From Ctena decussata (lineage: Eukaryota > Mollusca > Bivalvia > Lucinida > Lucinidae), in the NCBI GenBank assembly GCA_963989385.1, contig OZ022509.1:75352667-75416666 (forward strand): DNA of 64,000 bases, read 5' to 3'. This document shows positions 23,389 through 33,611 of the stretch, in pieces. The translations under genes and the position numbers were made by a program. Position 1 is the stretch's first letter. Each line of letters begins with the position of its first letter. The notes beneath the pieces are model-generated. The model did no database searches. It was not told where the DNA came from and saw nothing but the letters and a program-made list of their open reading frames with translations.

Positions 23389-24066
23389 GAGCGGCAGCTT
23401 GTTGCTTTATTGACATAAAAGTGGCGACTGAAACGTGAGTTTGAAGGAGCTATTGGCACATTGAACGCTCTATTGACACGGATATCATTAAAGTTTTGTG
23501 CCCCCTCCCGAAAACAGGTCAGCTCGCCACGCTCTCCCCCACTTAATTTGATGGCGCCCCGACATCAACAAGTACACAAATAAACATCAAGCAGAGCTGA
23601 AGGATATAAACATATATCCAACTTGGTTTCGTCCCCAAAAAATTAACATGGAAATAAATACTTTATACACTGCGAGATACCCAAGGTATGGTCATTACCC
23701 GAGGCTCCATGCATGATACAGATACCACATGGGATTTCCATTAACACAAATGTGCATTTAGGGTACTATCTATATATCACCACTATGACCAATAATCTAC
23801 CCCGTGTACATCTTTCCCGTCACTCCACCCCATGTGCATGGTCTCATGTACATCTCAACACTTAGATTATCATTATAATCATATCAGTAACTTGGCCCCA
23901 CTTAAAAAGAACAAGAACATAGAAACAATTTGAAAACAGCCGCAAAAATAAAAAAAAATAAAAATGAAACTCATTAGAGACAAAACCTACTGATTATTGA
24001 ATGATCTGCGACCCACGGCATGTTAGTTGCTACCAGAGACAGGCGCCTCTATTCCCTTCACTTGGT
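23389..24066. other. 3' flank of the decayed gypsy element
   Basis: Lies downstream of the gypsy pol stop (minus-strand sense). It may include the 3' untranslated region and a decayed LTR, but no matching copy was found on the other side of the element (beyond 42554), so no LTR is claimed. Confidence 0.35.
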
Positions 24067-24692
24067 TTAGAAAAAACCCATCCGGTCATAAGTCAAGATC
24101 TTAGGTGCTTGTCTATTCCTCACTGGTCTAGCCTGATGACCTGACTCATCTGAACCTGTGCTGCTGTCTGCACTAGTACCTGATCTAGCATCACTGAAGT
24201 TATCTTCTGTGCTGTCTCGAGATTGCTGTCCTTCAGTACCTGTACTCTCTTCCGAAACTGCTTTATCAACTTCAGGTTCTACTTCTATGGGCACATACCC
24301 TGAGGTCGCACCGGAGCTGCGAGTTCCTGGTACAAATGGGGGCGCTTCCCAATTAAGGGTGTACGTCTCATCAGTTGAAGAAGCATATTGCCCTACCTTT
24401 ACAGGCATCTTTTGAGCTGTACCCAGTTCAGTAACATCTGAATCGGTCTCGTCTGCTTCCTGACCCCTGTGATTTCGCCTACCATTTCTCACCTTATTGC
24501 TAAGAAGCCTTTTCTGTTTTACCTGTCGAGTCCCCTCGAATGGTAGGAAGTCACACTGAAACAAAAGGTTTCTGTGAAGCACTCTCTTACGTCCTTGACC
24601 ATCTTCCGGAATAACTTCATACACGGGAGAGTTTTCACCCATCCTTTGAGTAACTACATATATCTTTTTCTCCCAGAAAGATCTAAGTTTAC
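24067..24692 (-). pseudogene. Gypsy pol C-terminal segment (integrase tail), severed by LTR insertion
   Basis: The frame runs from the insertion point at 24692 to the stop at 24067-24069. It contains the small barrel and tail that follow the integrase core: FWEKKIY at the junction, then GENSPVYEVIPEDGQG and LHRNLLFQCDFLPFE. A low-complexity acidic, Ser/Thr-rich tail follows (STGTEGQQSRDSTEDNFSDA). The first ATG (24642) is internal. The rest of the integrase lies 8.9 kb away at 33612-34230, and the five bases TTTAC at 24688-24692 and 33612-33616 are the duplication made by the intervening LTR element. In the undivided element this tail would help bind DNA or chromatin. Confidence 0.75.
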
Positions 24693-26836
24693 TGTTACGA
24701 AATGGATCTAATCGTTCACTATGTCGTCGAGATTATTTTAATCCTTTCAATCAGTAAGGCTACAGTTTTTAGGGTAACTGTGGTAATAAAACATTTACGG
24801 AAATTGTGGCTACGTTATGCATGGGTTGTTTGTGAATACCTCTCGTGGACAGCGTATTGCATGATTTTAAGGTGAATACCTGCACGAGTCTTTTGATTGT
24901 GGAAAGCATGTTGCATGATTTTAATGTGAGACGCATAGTATTTATACGCCTATCTTTTAATGAAAAGTTAGACGTGGCTGTTTAATTCTTGATGGATGTT
25001 ATATTGTTGTGTGCCCAGATTCTGTGTTAAGACCTAGAAGGGTAAGATTTTATTATATTTATTTAGAATAGTTTGGCTAAGAATGAAAAATGTGACTTCT
25101 GATTGATATGGTATGATTATATGTGTCGACTGATTTGATTTTGTTGGCAGTGATCAGGCTGCGCATGTGTCGACCGATTTTGTTAGTAAGCATGCTGCGC
25201 ATAATATTTGTATATTAGGAAGTTTTGTAAATTTCGGAAATAGTTTATATCACTGAAGTTGGTTGCAATGGTGTGCGTCTATTTGACGTCCAGTGACGTC
25301 AGTTGCATTCATGTTATTCATGTGACGTCAGTTGCATTCATGTTATTGCGACGTCAACACTTTTTATATTTGTTTCACGTATACGTGGCCTATAGAAGTA
25401 GATTGATTTGTAATGGAACTAATTTATATACTCGTGACGTCAATTGACGCCATAGCATGCACCGCATTAAGGGTTTTTTCCATAAGTTATAATGGTAACA
25501 TTTGGTCATCATGCGTTTGATTTGCCTTCATTAGACGGCGTCATATGGTATAACATCATTGATGTCATGATGTCAGATCAAACGTTATGATCCCAAATGT
25601 GTGAGAAACGCTTATTCAGCTATTATATTCTATGGCAAATGGTATTACGCTTAGTTTAAAGAAATGAATTAATACATAGGCGAGTTAGATTTTGGTCAAT
25701 CAATTTAATGTAAATAGGTCATTGTTTAGATTATTCATGTTTTATGTGGGGTATGTCATGGTAATGCCTGTGGACGTCAGTATACTTCTTGACAATGTTT
25801 GACGTCAGATCCTTCGACGCACATGCGTAGTAGGATCTACGTTTCTTCATTGGCGGAAGTGGTAAGCACACTTTTAGCTTTACATCGTGAGCGCGAGTCG
25901 TGTCTAGTGACACGGCTGGCGTGTACACGTTATGCTCGGCATTCGCCGAGGGCGTTGTATGGTATTTCCAAGACAGGCCCAAGTCTTACGTATTGTTATT
26001 ATGTAGTTACAATGTATTAAGTGTAAGTTCGTTATTTTTAGGCACATCAAGTCCGGCAGTCAGCTGTTAGGACTTAGAGCCACGTCTCACCTGGAGATTC
26101 GATTTACGTCTCCAGGTTAATACCAACCCGGGTAGAGGCAGTTACAACGCCGTTTGTGCAAGGTTCCTAAGCAGAGGCGGGAAGCACAAAATGTAGGCGG
26201 AAGTGGTTAGCTCAGTTTTGCCAGATTCTGTGATAAGATCTGAAGGTCACATCAAGTGTGGGACAGTGTTCGTCCACTAAGGTGTGTTAATATATATAGA
26301 CTGGTCCCTGGTACGATCCAGGGAGCGACCAGTATATAATCGTGCACGTGTTTATATAAGTTGGTGTTCCTCATGATATATGGACTGGCCCATGACATGA
26401 TCCAGGGAACGACGAATTGAAGTCTACCAACATAAGGCCTTGTTTTTTTGTATGAGCTCAAACTAACGTTTTTTGTCCTTTGTGTTTTCCTTTAGTTCAT
26501 GGCGCTGAGCCGAGTACGGTGTTGACGTCAGACGGTAATCTATTTGCGTATTGTACGCAAATCGATTACAGATTTGAAACAAACACCTTACTTGGGCCAG
26601 CGACATGAACTGATATGTGTTGTATATTATTGTAATTGTGACAGTTGTAAATTGTATTGTTGTATATAGAATTTACATTATATATAAACTTAAAAAAATT
26701 CTAACGTTGTTAGAGTTTCCTTGTTAGTGTATTACACTAGTAGATAACCCTTTAACCGGAAGTCACCCTCCGCCGTCCTGGCGACGCATAAGGCTCTACA
26801 CCCGTGTCGACCGTGTGTAAAACCTTCTGCGTAACA
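24693..26836 (+). repeat. 5' LTR of the RT-less retrotransposon
   Basis: 2144 bp, unusually long. Starts TGTTACGAAATGG and ends TTCTGCGTAACA, so TGTTACG/CGTAACA is a 7 bp terminal inverted repeat. It contains five full TGACGTCA palindromes (25294, 25323, 25435, 25800, 26523). Possible TATA-type stretches are AATATATATAGACTGG near 26288 and TTATATATAAAC near 26677. Short frames inside it recur in the 3' LTR and look non-coding. Confidence 0.92.
25294..25442 (+). promoter_or_regulatory. Cluster of CRE-type TGACGTCA palindromes in the LTR
   Basis: Three complete TGACGTCA sites (25294-25301, 25323-25330, 25435-25442) and one GCGACGTCA half-site variant lie within 150 bp. The first two sit in near-identical flanks (TGACGTCAGTTGCATTCATG). 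Two more sites follow at 25800 and 26523. TGACGTCA is the consensus for CREB/ATF bZIP factors. A role in LTR transcription is inferred. Confidence 0.5.
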
Positions 26837-26860
26837 TGGTGTCATGAAGTAACGGGATTT
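26837..26860 (+). promoter_or_regulatory. Probable primer binding site
   Basis: TGGTGTCATGAAGTAACGGG follows the 5' LTR immediately, the position where a tRNA 3' end primes minus-strand DNA. The TGG start fits a CCA-ended tRNA. I cannot assign the tRNA. Confidence 0.5.
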
Positions 26861-27761
26861 GATTTCCGGTTAATATCTGCCAGTGTAACACATTGACAAT
26901 ATATACAGAATCTAGGCACAATTTTGTCAGACATTTTTTTTTATTATTAGTGACTTTCTGATTGTTCTTTTCTAAGATGACGTAAGGCTATGAATTTTAG
27001 GGGAGCAATTTTGCCACTAAATTCTTTGTAAATGTAACCTACACTCAATTAAGGTCAACTATCCTTATTCCCTGCGTGATGAAGTGCGATAGCCCATGCA
27101 TTAATTTGTGATAGAATTAACAGGTTGCATATCTGAGTGGGGAAACTGAGGTTATATAGACCTGAATTGTCTTGGCACGGATGATACATATTTAGTTTTA
27201 AGGTCCGGTTGAGTACCTTGGCACTGCTGTTGCATGACAATCTGTAAGTTTATTAACTTAAACGTTTTGTACGTTGTGTCGTAACCGTTACTGAGGTCCA
27301 TTTTATGTCCTGATTTAGTAACGTAGGTTACCCGTAGCGTAATATAATATCGTTACAATGAATTAAACCTAATAGCAGAATCTTAAGTTTGATTTACCGT
27401 TGGTATCTTATAAGGTTTTATAATGTAAGACGTACAGTTGTCGTGTCAGTGTTAATACGTTGCGTTACATACGTTACGTTTGTATATCCGATACGCTAGC
27501 TCAAGTTGGGCGTAATTGTAATGTGGGTTATTTACGTCATCTAATTGTGTCATTTGAAAGTGAAAAATAATTCTCGGCAAAGTCAACGTCAGTTTTTGAC
27601 GTCATTTCCGGTCTGTTATGAACGTAACTTTAATAGCTACGTCTAGATCGCGACTATACTAATTAATCAACGTTTTAGTTGGATTAGTTTGTTATTATTA
27701 TTGTTAACGTTTTAGTTAACGTGTGTGACTATAAGTGAACGTCGGTTTCAGTTAGGTTAAC

Positions 27762-28253
27762 GTGAGCTTTACGTTAAGCGGCATGGAACAGTTAGTTAAG
27801 ACGGGAAAGGAGTTAGGTTATGAGGGGCAGGCAATGCAGGAATTTGTAAAGCAACAGCAAGAGACTGAAAGGGCAGAAAGGCACGCGGTAAGAGAACTTG
27901 ATAAAGAGAAGATCGCGGCGGAGAAAGAAAAGATTGCGCAGGCCGAAAAAGACAGGGAAATTGAGTTAGCTAGGATCGCGCAGGCTGAAAAGGATAGGGA
28001 AGTAGAACTAGCTAAGATTGCGGCGGATAGGGAAATCGAGATGGCGCGGATTGAAAGTATAGAGCGGCAAGCCGAGAAAGATAGGGAAGCTAAGTTGTCT
28101 CAAGTCGAAAGCGATAAGGAAGCGAAGTTGTCGAGCGAGGTCGAGTTAGAAAAGTTGAAGTATAGTTTTGAATTGCAGCAACGCGAGTTGAAAAATCAGA
28201 TAGATTTGCAGAAGGTAACGTTTAGAGTTGAATTAGAAAAAACAGAAGACTGA
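27762..28253 (+). CDS. Gag N-terminal coiled-coil frame of the RT-less LTR element
   Basis: 163 residues, starting MSFTLSGMEQL. From about residue 35 it is an uninterrupted charged helix with repeated AEKDREIELARI-type heptads, predicted as a long coiled coil, consistent with Gag multimerisation. The stop (28251-28253) comes just where the downstream frame opens (28236 onward). In the +1 frame the text continues through DPKLPYFDESKDKMDSYL into the next CDS, so both frames were most likely one gag gene. The shift falls at a run of six A (28237-28242). It could be a one-base insertion, an assembly error in a homopolymer, or programmed +1 frameshifting; I cannot tell which. There is no signal peptide or membrane segment. 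Confidence 0.75.
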   Translation: MSFTLSGMEQLVKTGKELGYEGQAMQEFVKQQQETERAERHAVRELDKEKIAAEKEKIAQAEKDREIELARIAQAEKDREVELAKIAADREIEMARIESIERQAEKDREAKLSQVESDKEAKLSSEVELEKLKYSFELQQRELKNQIDLQKVTFRVELEKTED

Positions 28254-28311
28254 AAAGTTAGCGCATGCGCGAGATCCCAAGTTACCGTATTTTGATGAAA
28301 GTAAGGACAAA

Positions 28312-31281
28312 ATGGATAGTTACTTATCAAGGTTTGAGAAATACGCGACGGCGAATAAATGGGATAAAAACGTTTGGGCTGCATATTTAAGCGCATTACT
28401 TAAAGGTCGCGCGCTTGATGTTTATGATAGATTGTCTGTAGATGATGCAGCAGATTATGACAAGTTGAAAGATGCGTTGTTAAAGAATTTTGATATGACT
28501 GAACGCGGATTTAGGAAGAACTTTCGCTATGATAGGCCTGAAAAGTCCGAAACGTTTATTCAGTTTAGTAGTAGACTTAGGTCGTATATTAATAAATGGT
28601 TGAAAATGGCGAAAGTAGACCAGTCTTACGAAGCTGTTTGCGATTTTTTCGCTGGGGATCAGTTTTTAGAATCCTGTAGTAAAGAACTATATGTTCATTT
28701 GAAACCGAAAACATTCACGAATCTAGGTGAGATGGCTAGGGAAGCAGATTTATTTGCAGAAGCACGTGGCGGTGTCTACGCTTGTGTTAATAAGGGGCAG
28801 CGTGATAGTAAGGGCGTAACTCAGAGTAGATCTGATAATAAGCCGAGTGCGAAGCCAGAGATAAAATGTAGTATTTGTGGTAAGGGACATTTAACATATA
28901 AATGTTTTAAGAATCCCGATAGGAAGCAAGCATATAGTGCGGAGGTAGGTGCAAGTGCAAGCGGGTATAGCGGAAGTAAGGGGAGTAGTTATGCACCGAA
29001 AGATGAGACACAAAGATCACAGAGTAAGAGCGATACTGTACAGACGAAGGGTAGTAATTCAGATCGTGGCCGTGGTCGGGGTTATTCCCGCGGACGTGGT
29101 CGGGGTGGCGGACATCAAATGAGCTTTTGTAAAACTACAATGAATAGGTCTCATGAAATTGAAGGTCTCTATAAGAGTAAGGAAGAAAGTCCCCTAATCA
29201 ATGATAACGTGGATAGGGAAGGTGTCTGTTACTTTTTAAGGTCGCGATTACCAACAGCGCAGGGTACGGTTAATGGTAAGACTGTTGTAGTTTTAAGGGA
29301 CACAGGTTGTACTGGGTGTGTCGTTCGTAGAAACTTGGTTTCTAATGATCAGTTACTTGGTAGAGAATCTGATGTAACTTTGATTGATGAATCTACCCAA
29401 AGGTATCCCTTAGCAATGGTTGACATAGATTGTCCATTTTTCACAGGAAAAACTGAGGCATTGTGCATGGAAGATACATTGTATGACCTGGTTATTGGAA
29501 ATATTGACGGGTCAAAACTTCCCGATATGTCCCATTTTGCAATGGCGGCAGTGACTAGGTCACAAGCTAAGCAAGGTGAAGAGGTCTATAAGAAACTTAA
29601 AGTTCCTGATCAAATTATTGCTAGTGATAAGGAGGCATTGAAGCAGGCCCAAGTTGTTGACCCTAAATTGAATAGCATAAGGCAAAGAGTGGAATCTGGG
29701 AATGTGACTATTAGTCGTGGATTGAACCGAGGTGAAACTAAGTTTATCCGAAAGAAAGATTTATTGTATAGGCAGTTTACTAAGGGAAACAAGGTCACTT
29801 TGCAACTTATTATCCCTGAAGGTTTTCGTGGAAAGGTGTTAAGATTGGCGCACAAAACCTTGAAGTCAGGTCATTTGGGCATAAAGAAAACTATGGATAG
29901 AGTGTTAACTGAGTTCTTTTGGCCTGGAATTTGTGGTGATGTGGCAAGGTTTTGTAAATCTTGTGACATATGTCAAAGGACTATTCAAAAAGGTCGTGTC
30001 ACTAAGGTTCCTTTAGGAAAGTTGCCACAGATTGATACACCATTTAAACGAGTCGCTGTTGATATAGTTGGACCGATAGAACCTCGTTCTGACAGGAAAT
30101 CCCGCTATATTTTAACAATGATAGACTATGCGACGAGATATCCCGAGGCGGTAGCGTTACCCGGTATTGAAACGGAACGCGTAGCCGAAGCGTTAGTTGA
30201 GATGTTCAGTAGATTAGGAATACCGAGTGAAATGCTAATCGAGCATGATAGTAAGATCACGATTGACGTCATGAGAGAGGTTAGTAGGTTGTTGTCGCTG
30301 CAAGATCTGACAACTATTCCTTATCAATCTACTGGTAAAGGACCCGTGGAGAAATTCCATGAAACATTGAAGCAGATATTACGTGAAATGTGCGTAGAAC
30401 GTCCGAATGACTGGGACAGGTATCTCCCAGCATTATTATTCGCAGTAAGGGAAGTTCCGCAAGAGTCATTAGGTTTTTCCCCGTTTGAACTGTTGTATGG
30501 ACGTAATGTTAGGGGTCCTATGCAAATATTAAAGGAATTGTGGTCTGTAGAGGAAACTGACCAACGTGCGTTATTGACGTATCAGTACGTTATTGATCTA
30601 AAAGAACGTTTAGAGAGAACGTGTAAGTTAGCACAGGATATTGTCCGGAAAATGGACGTAAAGCAGAATGCTTATTATGATAAACGCGCGAGGTCGCGTA
30701 AGTTTGACGTCGGAGACAAAGTACTTTTGCTACTCCCGAATGAGTGCAATAAATTATTACTTCAATGGAACGGGCCATATGAAGTTGTCGAAGTAGTCAA
30801 TGCAATGAACTACAAGATTAACGTCAAGGGCGTCGTGAATACTTATCCTGCTAACATGATTAAGCAGTACGTTCAACGTCAAAAGAACGTGTCGTCTGCA
30901 GTTGTTAATGCACGTGACAATGTTGGATCAGAGGATCACAGTGATCCGAATGTCCAAAGAGTTAACATTTGTACGTCAGAGGACGTATCCCAATATGACT
31001 TCATACGTGAAAACGTAAAGCCCGACGACGTAACGTCGACTCAGAAATCGAATATGGAAGAACATGGTGGCGATAGTAGATTAGAGGCAGAGGCAACGGA
31101 TCCTGTGGGATCTGTCGTGCGAAGTAGGTGTAATGTCAAAGACAACGTTAATTTTACGTCTGATACACTTAAAGGTGGCGATTTCCATCTAGTGTTCGAT
31201 CAGACTTACCCATACTTCCCCATTCCATTTGAGGCACGACAGGTACGACACAGAGAATTGATTGACTTTGGGATTAGGTAA
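28312..31281 (+). CDS. Gag-protease-integrase polyprotein without reverse transcriptase
   Basis: 989 residues in one open frame. Residues 1-150 are a retrotransposon Gag core (MDSYLSRFEKYA...). A CCHC knuckle CSICGKGHLTYKC begins at 186. An RG-rich stretch lies near 240-270, and an aspartic protease has DTG at 330-332. The next block is directly the integrase: an HHCC zinc domain (HKTLKSGHLG...CKSCDICQ), a core with D584 in VAVDIVGP and E680 in PVEKFH, and a C-terminal DNA-binding barrel (KVLLLLPNECNKLLLQWNGPYEV). Position 644, exactly 35 residues before E680 where the DD35E integrases have aspartate, is glutamate (LIEHDS). After the integrase come about 140 unrecognised residues ending HRELIDFGIR; no YxDD, no RNase H. 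The element therefore cannot copy itself alone. The ATG at 28312 may be internal to a larger gag. Confidence 0.88.
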   Translation: MDSYLSRFEKYATANKWDKNVWAAYLSALLKGRALDVYDRLSVDDAADYDKLKDALLKNFDMTERGFRKNFRYDRPEKSETFIQFSSRLRSYINKWLKMAKVDQSYEAVCDFFAGDQFLESCSKELYVHLKPKTFTNLGEMAREADLFAEARGGVYACVNKGQRDSKGVTQSRSDNKPSAKPEIKCSICGKGHLTYKCFKNPDRKQAYSAEVGASASGYSGSKGSSYAPKDETQRSQSKSDTVQTKGSNSDRGRGRGYSRGRGRGGGHQMSFCKTTMNRSHEIEGLYKSKEESPLINDNVDREGVCYFLRSRLPTAQGTVNGKTVVVLRDTGCTGCVVRRNLVSNDQLLGRESDVTLIDESTQRYPLAMVDIDCPFFTGKTEALCMEDTLYDLVIGNIDGSKLPDMSHFAMAAVTRSQAKQGEEVYKKLKVPDQIIASDKEALKQAQVVDPKLNSIRQRVESGNVTISRGLNRGETKFIRKKDLLYRQFTKGNKVTLQLIIPEGFRGKVLRLAHKTLKSGHLGIKKTMDRVLTEFFWPGICGDVARFCKSCDICQRTIQKGRVTKVPLGKLPQIDTPFKRVAVDIVGPIEPRSDRKSRYILTMIDYATRYPEAVALPGIETERVAEALVEMFSRLGIPSEMLIEHDSKITIDVMREVSRLLSLQDLTTIPYQSTGKGPVEKFHETLKQILREMCVERPNDWDRYLPALLFAVREVPQESLGFSPFELLYGRNVRGPMQILKELWSVEETDQRALLTYQYVIDLKERLERTCKLAQDIVRKMDVKQNAYYDKRARSRKFDVGDKVLLLLPNECNKLLLQWNGPYEVVEVVNAMNYKINVKGVVNTYPANMIKQYVQRQKNVSSAVVNARDNVGSEDHSDPNVQRVNICTSEDVSQYDFIRENVKPDDVTSTQKSNMEEHGGDSRLEAEATDPVGSVVRSRCNVKDNVNFTSDTLKGGDFHLVFDQTYPYFPIPFEARQVRHRELIDFGIR

Positions 31282-31447
31282 ATCCGTGGCCAAGATAATT
31301 TGGGGGCGGACTACCTTAGTAGATAGTTTGGCCACGTTATGCATCGCACCGTTGTTGTGTATATAGCTAGTTTTCCAGTTTTGACATAGCCTACGATTCG
31401 ATCGCATTTCGTACTATTTCAGAAAAGAAACATTGTTATGTTTTTTT

Positions 31448-31466
31448 CTCCCTAAGGGGAAACCTA
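31448..31466 (+). promoter_or_regulatory. Polypurine tract region before the 3' LTR
   Basis: AAGGGGAAACCTA lies directly before the TGTTACG start of the 3' LTR, the expected place of the plus-strand primer. Confidence 0.45.
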
Positions 31467-33611
31467 TGTTACGAAATGGATCTAATCGTTCACTATGTCG
31501 TCGAGATTATTTTAATCCTTTCAATCAGTAAGGCTACAGTTTTTAGGGTAACTGTGGTAATAAAACATTTACGGAAATTGTGGCTACGTTATGCATGGGT
31601 GGTTTGTGAATACCTCTCGTGGACAGCGTATTGCATGATTTTAAGGTGAATACCTGCACGAGTCTTTTGATTGTGGAAAGCATGTTGCATGATTTTAATG
31701 TGAGACGCATAGTATTTATACGCCTATCTTTTAATGAAAAGTTAGACGTGGCTGTTTAATTCTTGATGGATGTTATATTGTTGTGTGCCCAGATTCTGTG
31801 TTAAGACCTAGAAGGGTAAGATTTTATTATATTTATTTAGAATAGTTTGGCTAAGAATGAAAAATGTGACTTCTGATTGATATGGTATGATTATATGTGT
31901 CGACTGATTTGATTTTGTTGGCAGTGATCAGGCTGCGCATGTGTCGACCGATTTTGTTAGTAAGCATGCTGCGCATAATATTTGTATATTAGGAAGTTTT
32001 GTAAATTTCGGAAATAGTTTATATCACTGAAGTTGGTTGCAATGGTGTGCGTCTATTTGACGTCCAGTGACGTCAGTTGCATTCATGTTATTCATGTGAC
32101 GTCAGTTGCATTCATGTTATTGCGACGTCAACACTTTTTATATTAGTTTCACGTATACGTGGCCTATAGAAGTAGATTGATTTGTAATGGAACTAATTTA
32201 TATACTCGTGACGTCAATTGACGCCATAGCATGCACCGCATTAAGGGTTTTTTCCATAAGTTATAATGGTAACATTTGGTCATCATGCGTTTGATTTGCC
32301 TTCATTAGACGGCGTCATATGGTATAACATCATTGATGTCATGATGTCAGATCAAACGTTATGATCCCAAATGTGTGAGAAACGCTTATTCAGCTATTAT
32401 ATTCTATGGCAAATGGTATTACGCTTAGTTTAAAGAAATGAATTAATACATAGGCGAGTTAGATTTTGGTCAATCAATTTAATGTAAATAGGTCATTGTT
32501 TAGATTATTCATGTTTTATGTGGGGTATGTCATGGTAATGCCTGTGGACGTCAGTATACTTCTTGACAATGTTTGACGTCAGATCCTTCGACGCACATGC
32601 GTAGTAGGATCTACGTTTCTTCATTGGCGGAAGTGGTAAGCACACTTTTAGCTTTAAATCGTGAGCGCGAGTCGTGTCTAGTGACACGGCTGGCGTGTAC
32701 ACGTTATGCTCGGCATTCGCCGAGGGCGTTGTATGGTATTTCCAAGACAGGCCCAAGGCTTACGTATTGTTATTATGTAGTTACAATGTATTAAGTGCAA
32801 GTTCGTTATTTTTAGGCACATCAAGTCCGGCAGTCAGCTGTTAGGACTTAGAGCCACGTCTCACCTGGAGATTCGATTTACGTCTCCAGGTTAATACCAA
32901 CCCGGGTAGAGGCAGTTACAACGCCGTTTGTGCAAGGTTCCTAAGCAGAGGCGGGAAGCACAAAATGTAGGCGGAAGTGGTTAGCTCAGTTTTGCCAGAT
33001 TCTGTGATAAGATCTGAAGGTCACATCAAGTGTGGGACAGTGTTCGTCCACTAAGGTGTGTTAATATATATAGACTGGTCCCTGGTACGATCCAGGGAGC
33101 GACCAGTATATAATCGTGCACGTGTTTATATAAGTTGGTGTTCCTCATGATATATGGACTGGCCCATGACATGATCCAGGGAACGACGAATTGAAGTCTA
33201 CCAACATAAGGCCTTGTTTTTTTTGTATGAGCTCAAACTAACGTTTTTTGTCCTTTGTGTTTTCCTTTAGTTCATGGCGCTGAGCCGAGTACGGTGTTGA
33301 CGTCAGACGGTAATCTATTTGCGTATTGTACGCAAATCGATTACAGATTTGAAACAAACACCTTACTTGGGCCAGCGACATGAACTGATATGTGTTGTAT
33401 ATTATTGTAATTGTGACAGTTGTAAATTGTATTGTTGTATATAGAATTTACATTATATATAAACTTAAAAAAATTCGAACGTTGTTAGAGTTTCCTTGTT
33501 AGTGTATTACACTAGTAGATAACCCTTTAACCGGAAGTCACCCTCCGCCGTCCTGGCGACGCATAAGGCTCTACACCCGTGTCGACCGTGTGTAAAACCT
33601 TCTGCGTAACA
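31467..33611 (+). repeat. 3' LTR of the RT-less retrotransposon
   Basis: 2145 bp, near-identical to 24693-26836. Differences seen by eye are TTGTTT to TGGTTT near 31600, T to A near 32145, C to A near 32657, T to G near 32758, T to C near 32798, one extra T near 33217, and T to G near 33477. It ends CGTAACA at 33611, followed by the TTTAC duplication. The five TGACGTCA sites are retained. Confidence 0.92.

Larger units (their letters stand above)
24693..33611 (+). mobile_element. Complete LTR retrotransposon lacking reverse transcriptase
   Basis: Long direct repeats (24693-26836 and 31467-33611) begin TGTTACG and end CGTAACA, and TTTAC flanks the element on both sides (24688-24692, 33612-33616). 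The LTRs differ by about six substitutions and one T-run indel by eye, so the insertion is recent. The internal 4.6 kb has a gag frame (27762-28253), then a long gag-protease-integrase frame (28312-31281), and nothing resembling reverse transcriptase or RNase H. Gag, protease and integrase resemble metazoan Ty3/gypsy elements of the GmR1-like type, in which integrase precedes reverse transcriptase; here the last module is absent. It lies inside a minus-strand gypsy element. Confidence 0.9.

Noticed and set aside
23389..24066. 3' LTR of the decayed gypsy element
   Set aside because: No matching sequence was found beyond its gag end (42554 onward), so an LTR pair cannot be shown.
25731..26020. 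Short frames on both strands repeated in both LTRs (also 32505-32794)
   Set aside because: They recur only because the LTR is duplicated; no recognisable domain and opposite-strand overlap.
28237..28243. A AAA AAC slippery heptamer for -1 frameshifting in gag
   Set aside because: The zero frame reads GAA AAA ACA, so the heptamer is out of phase, and the needed shift is +1, not -1.
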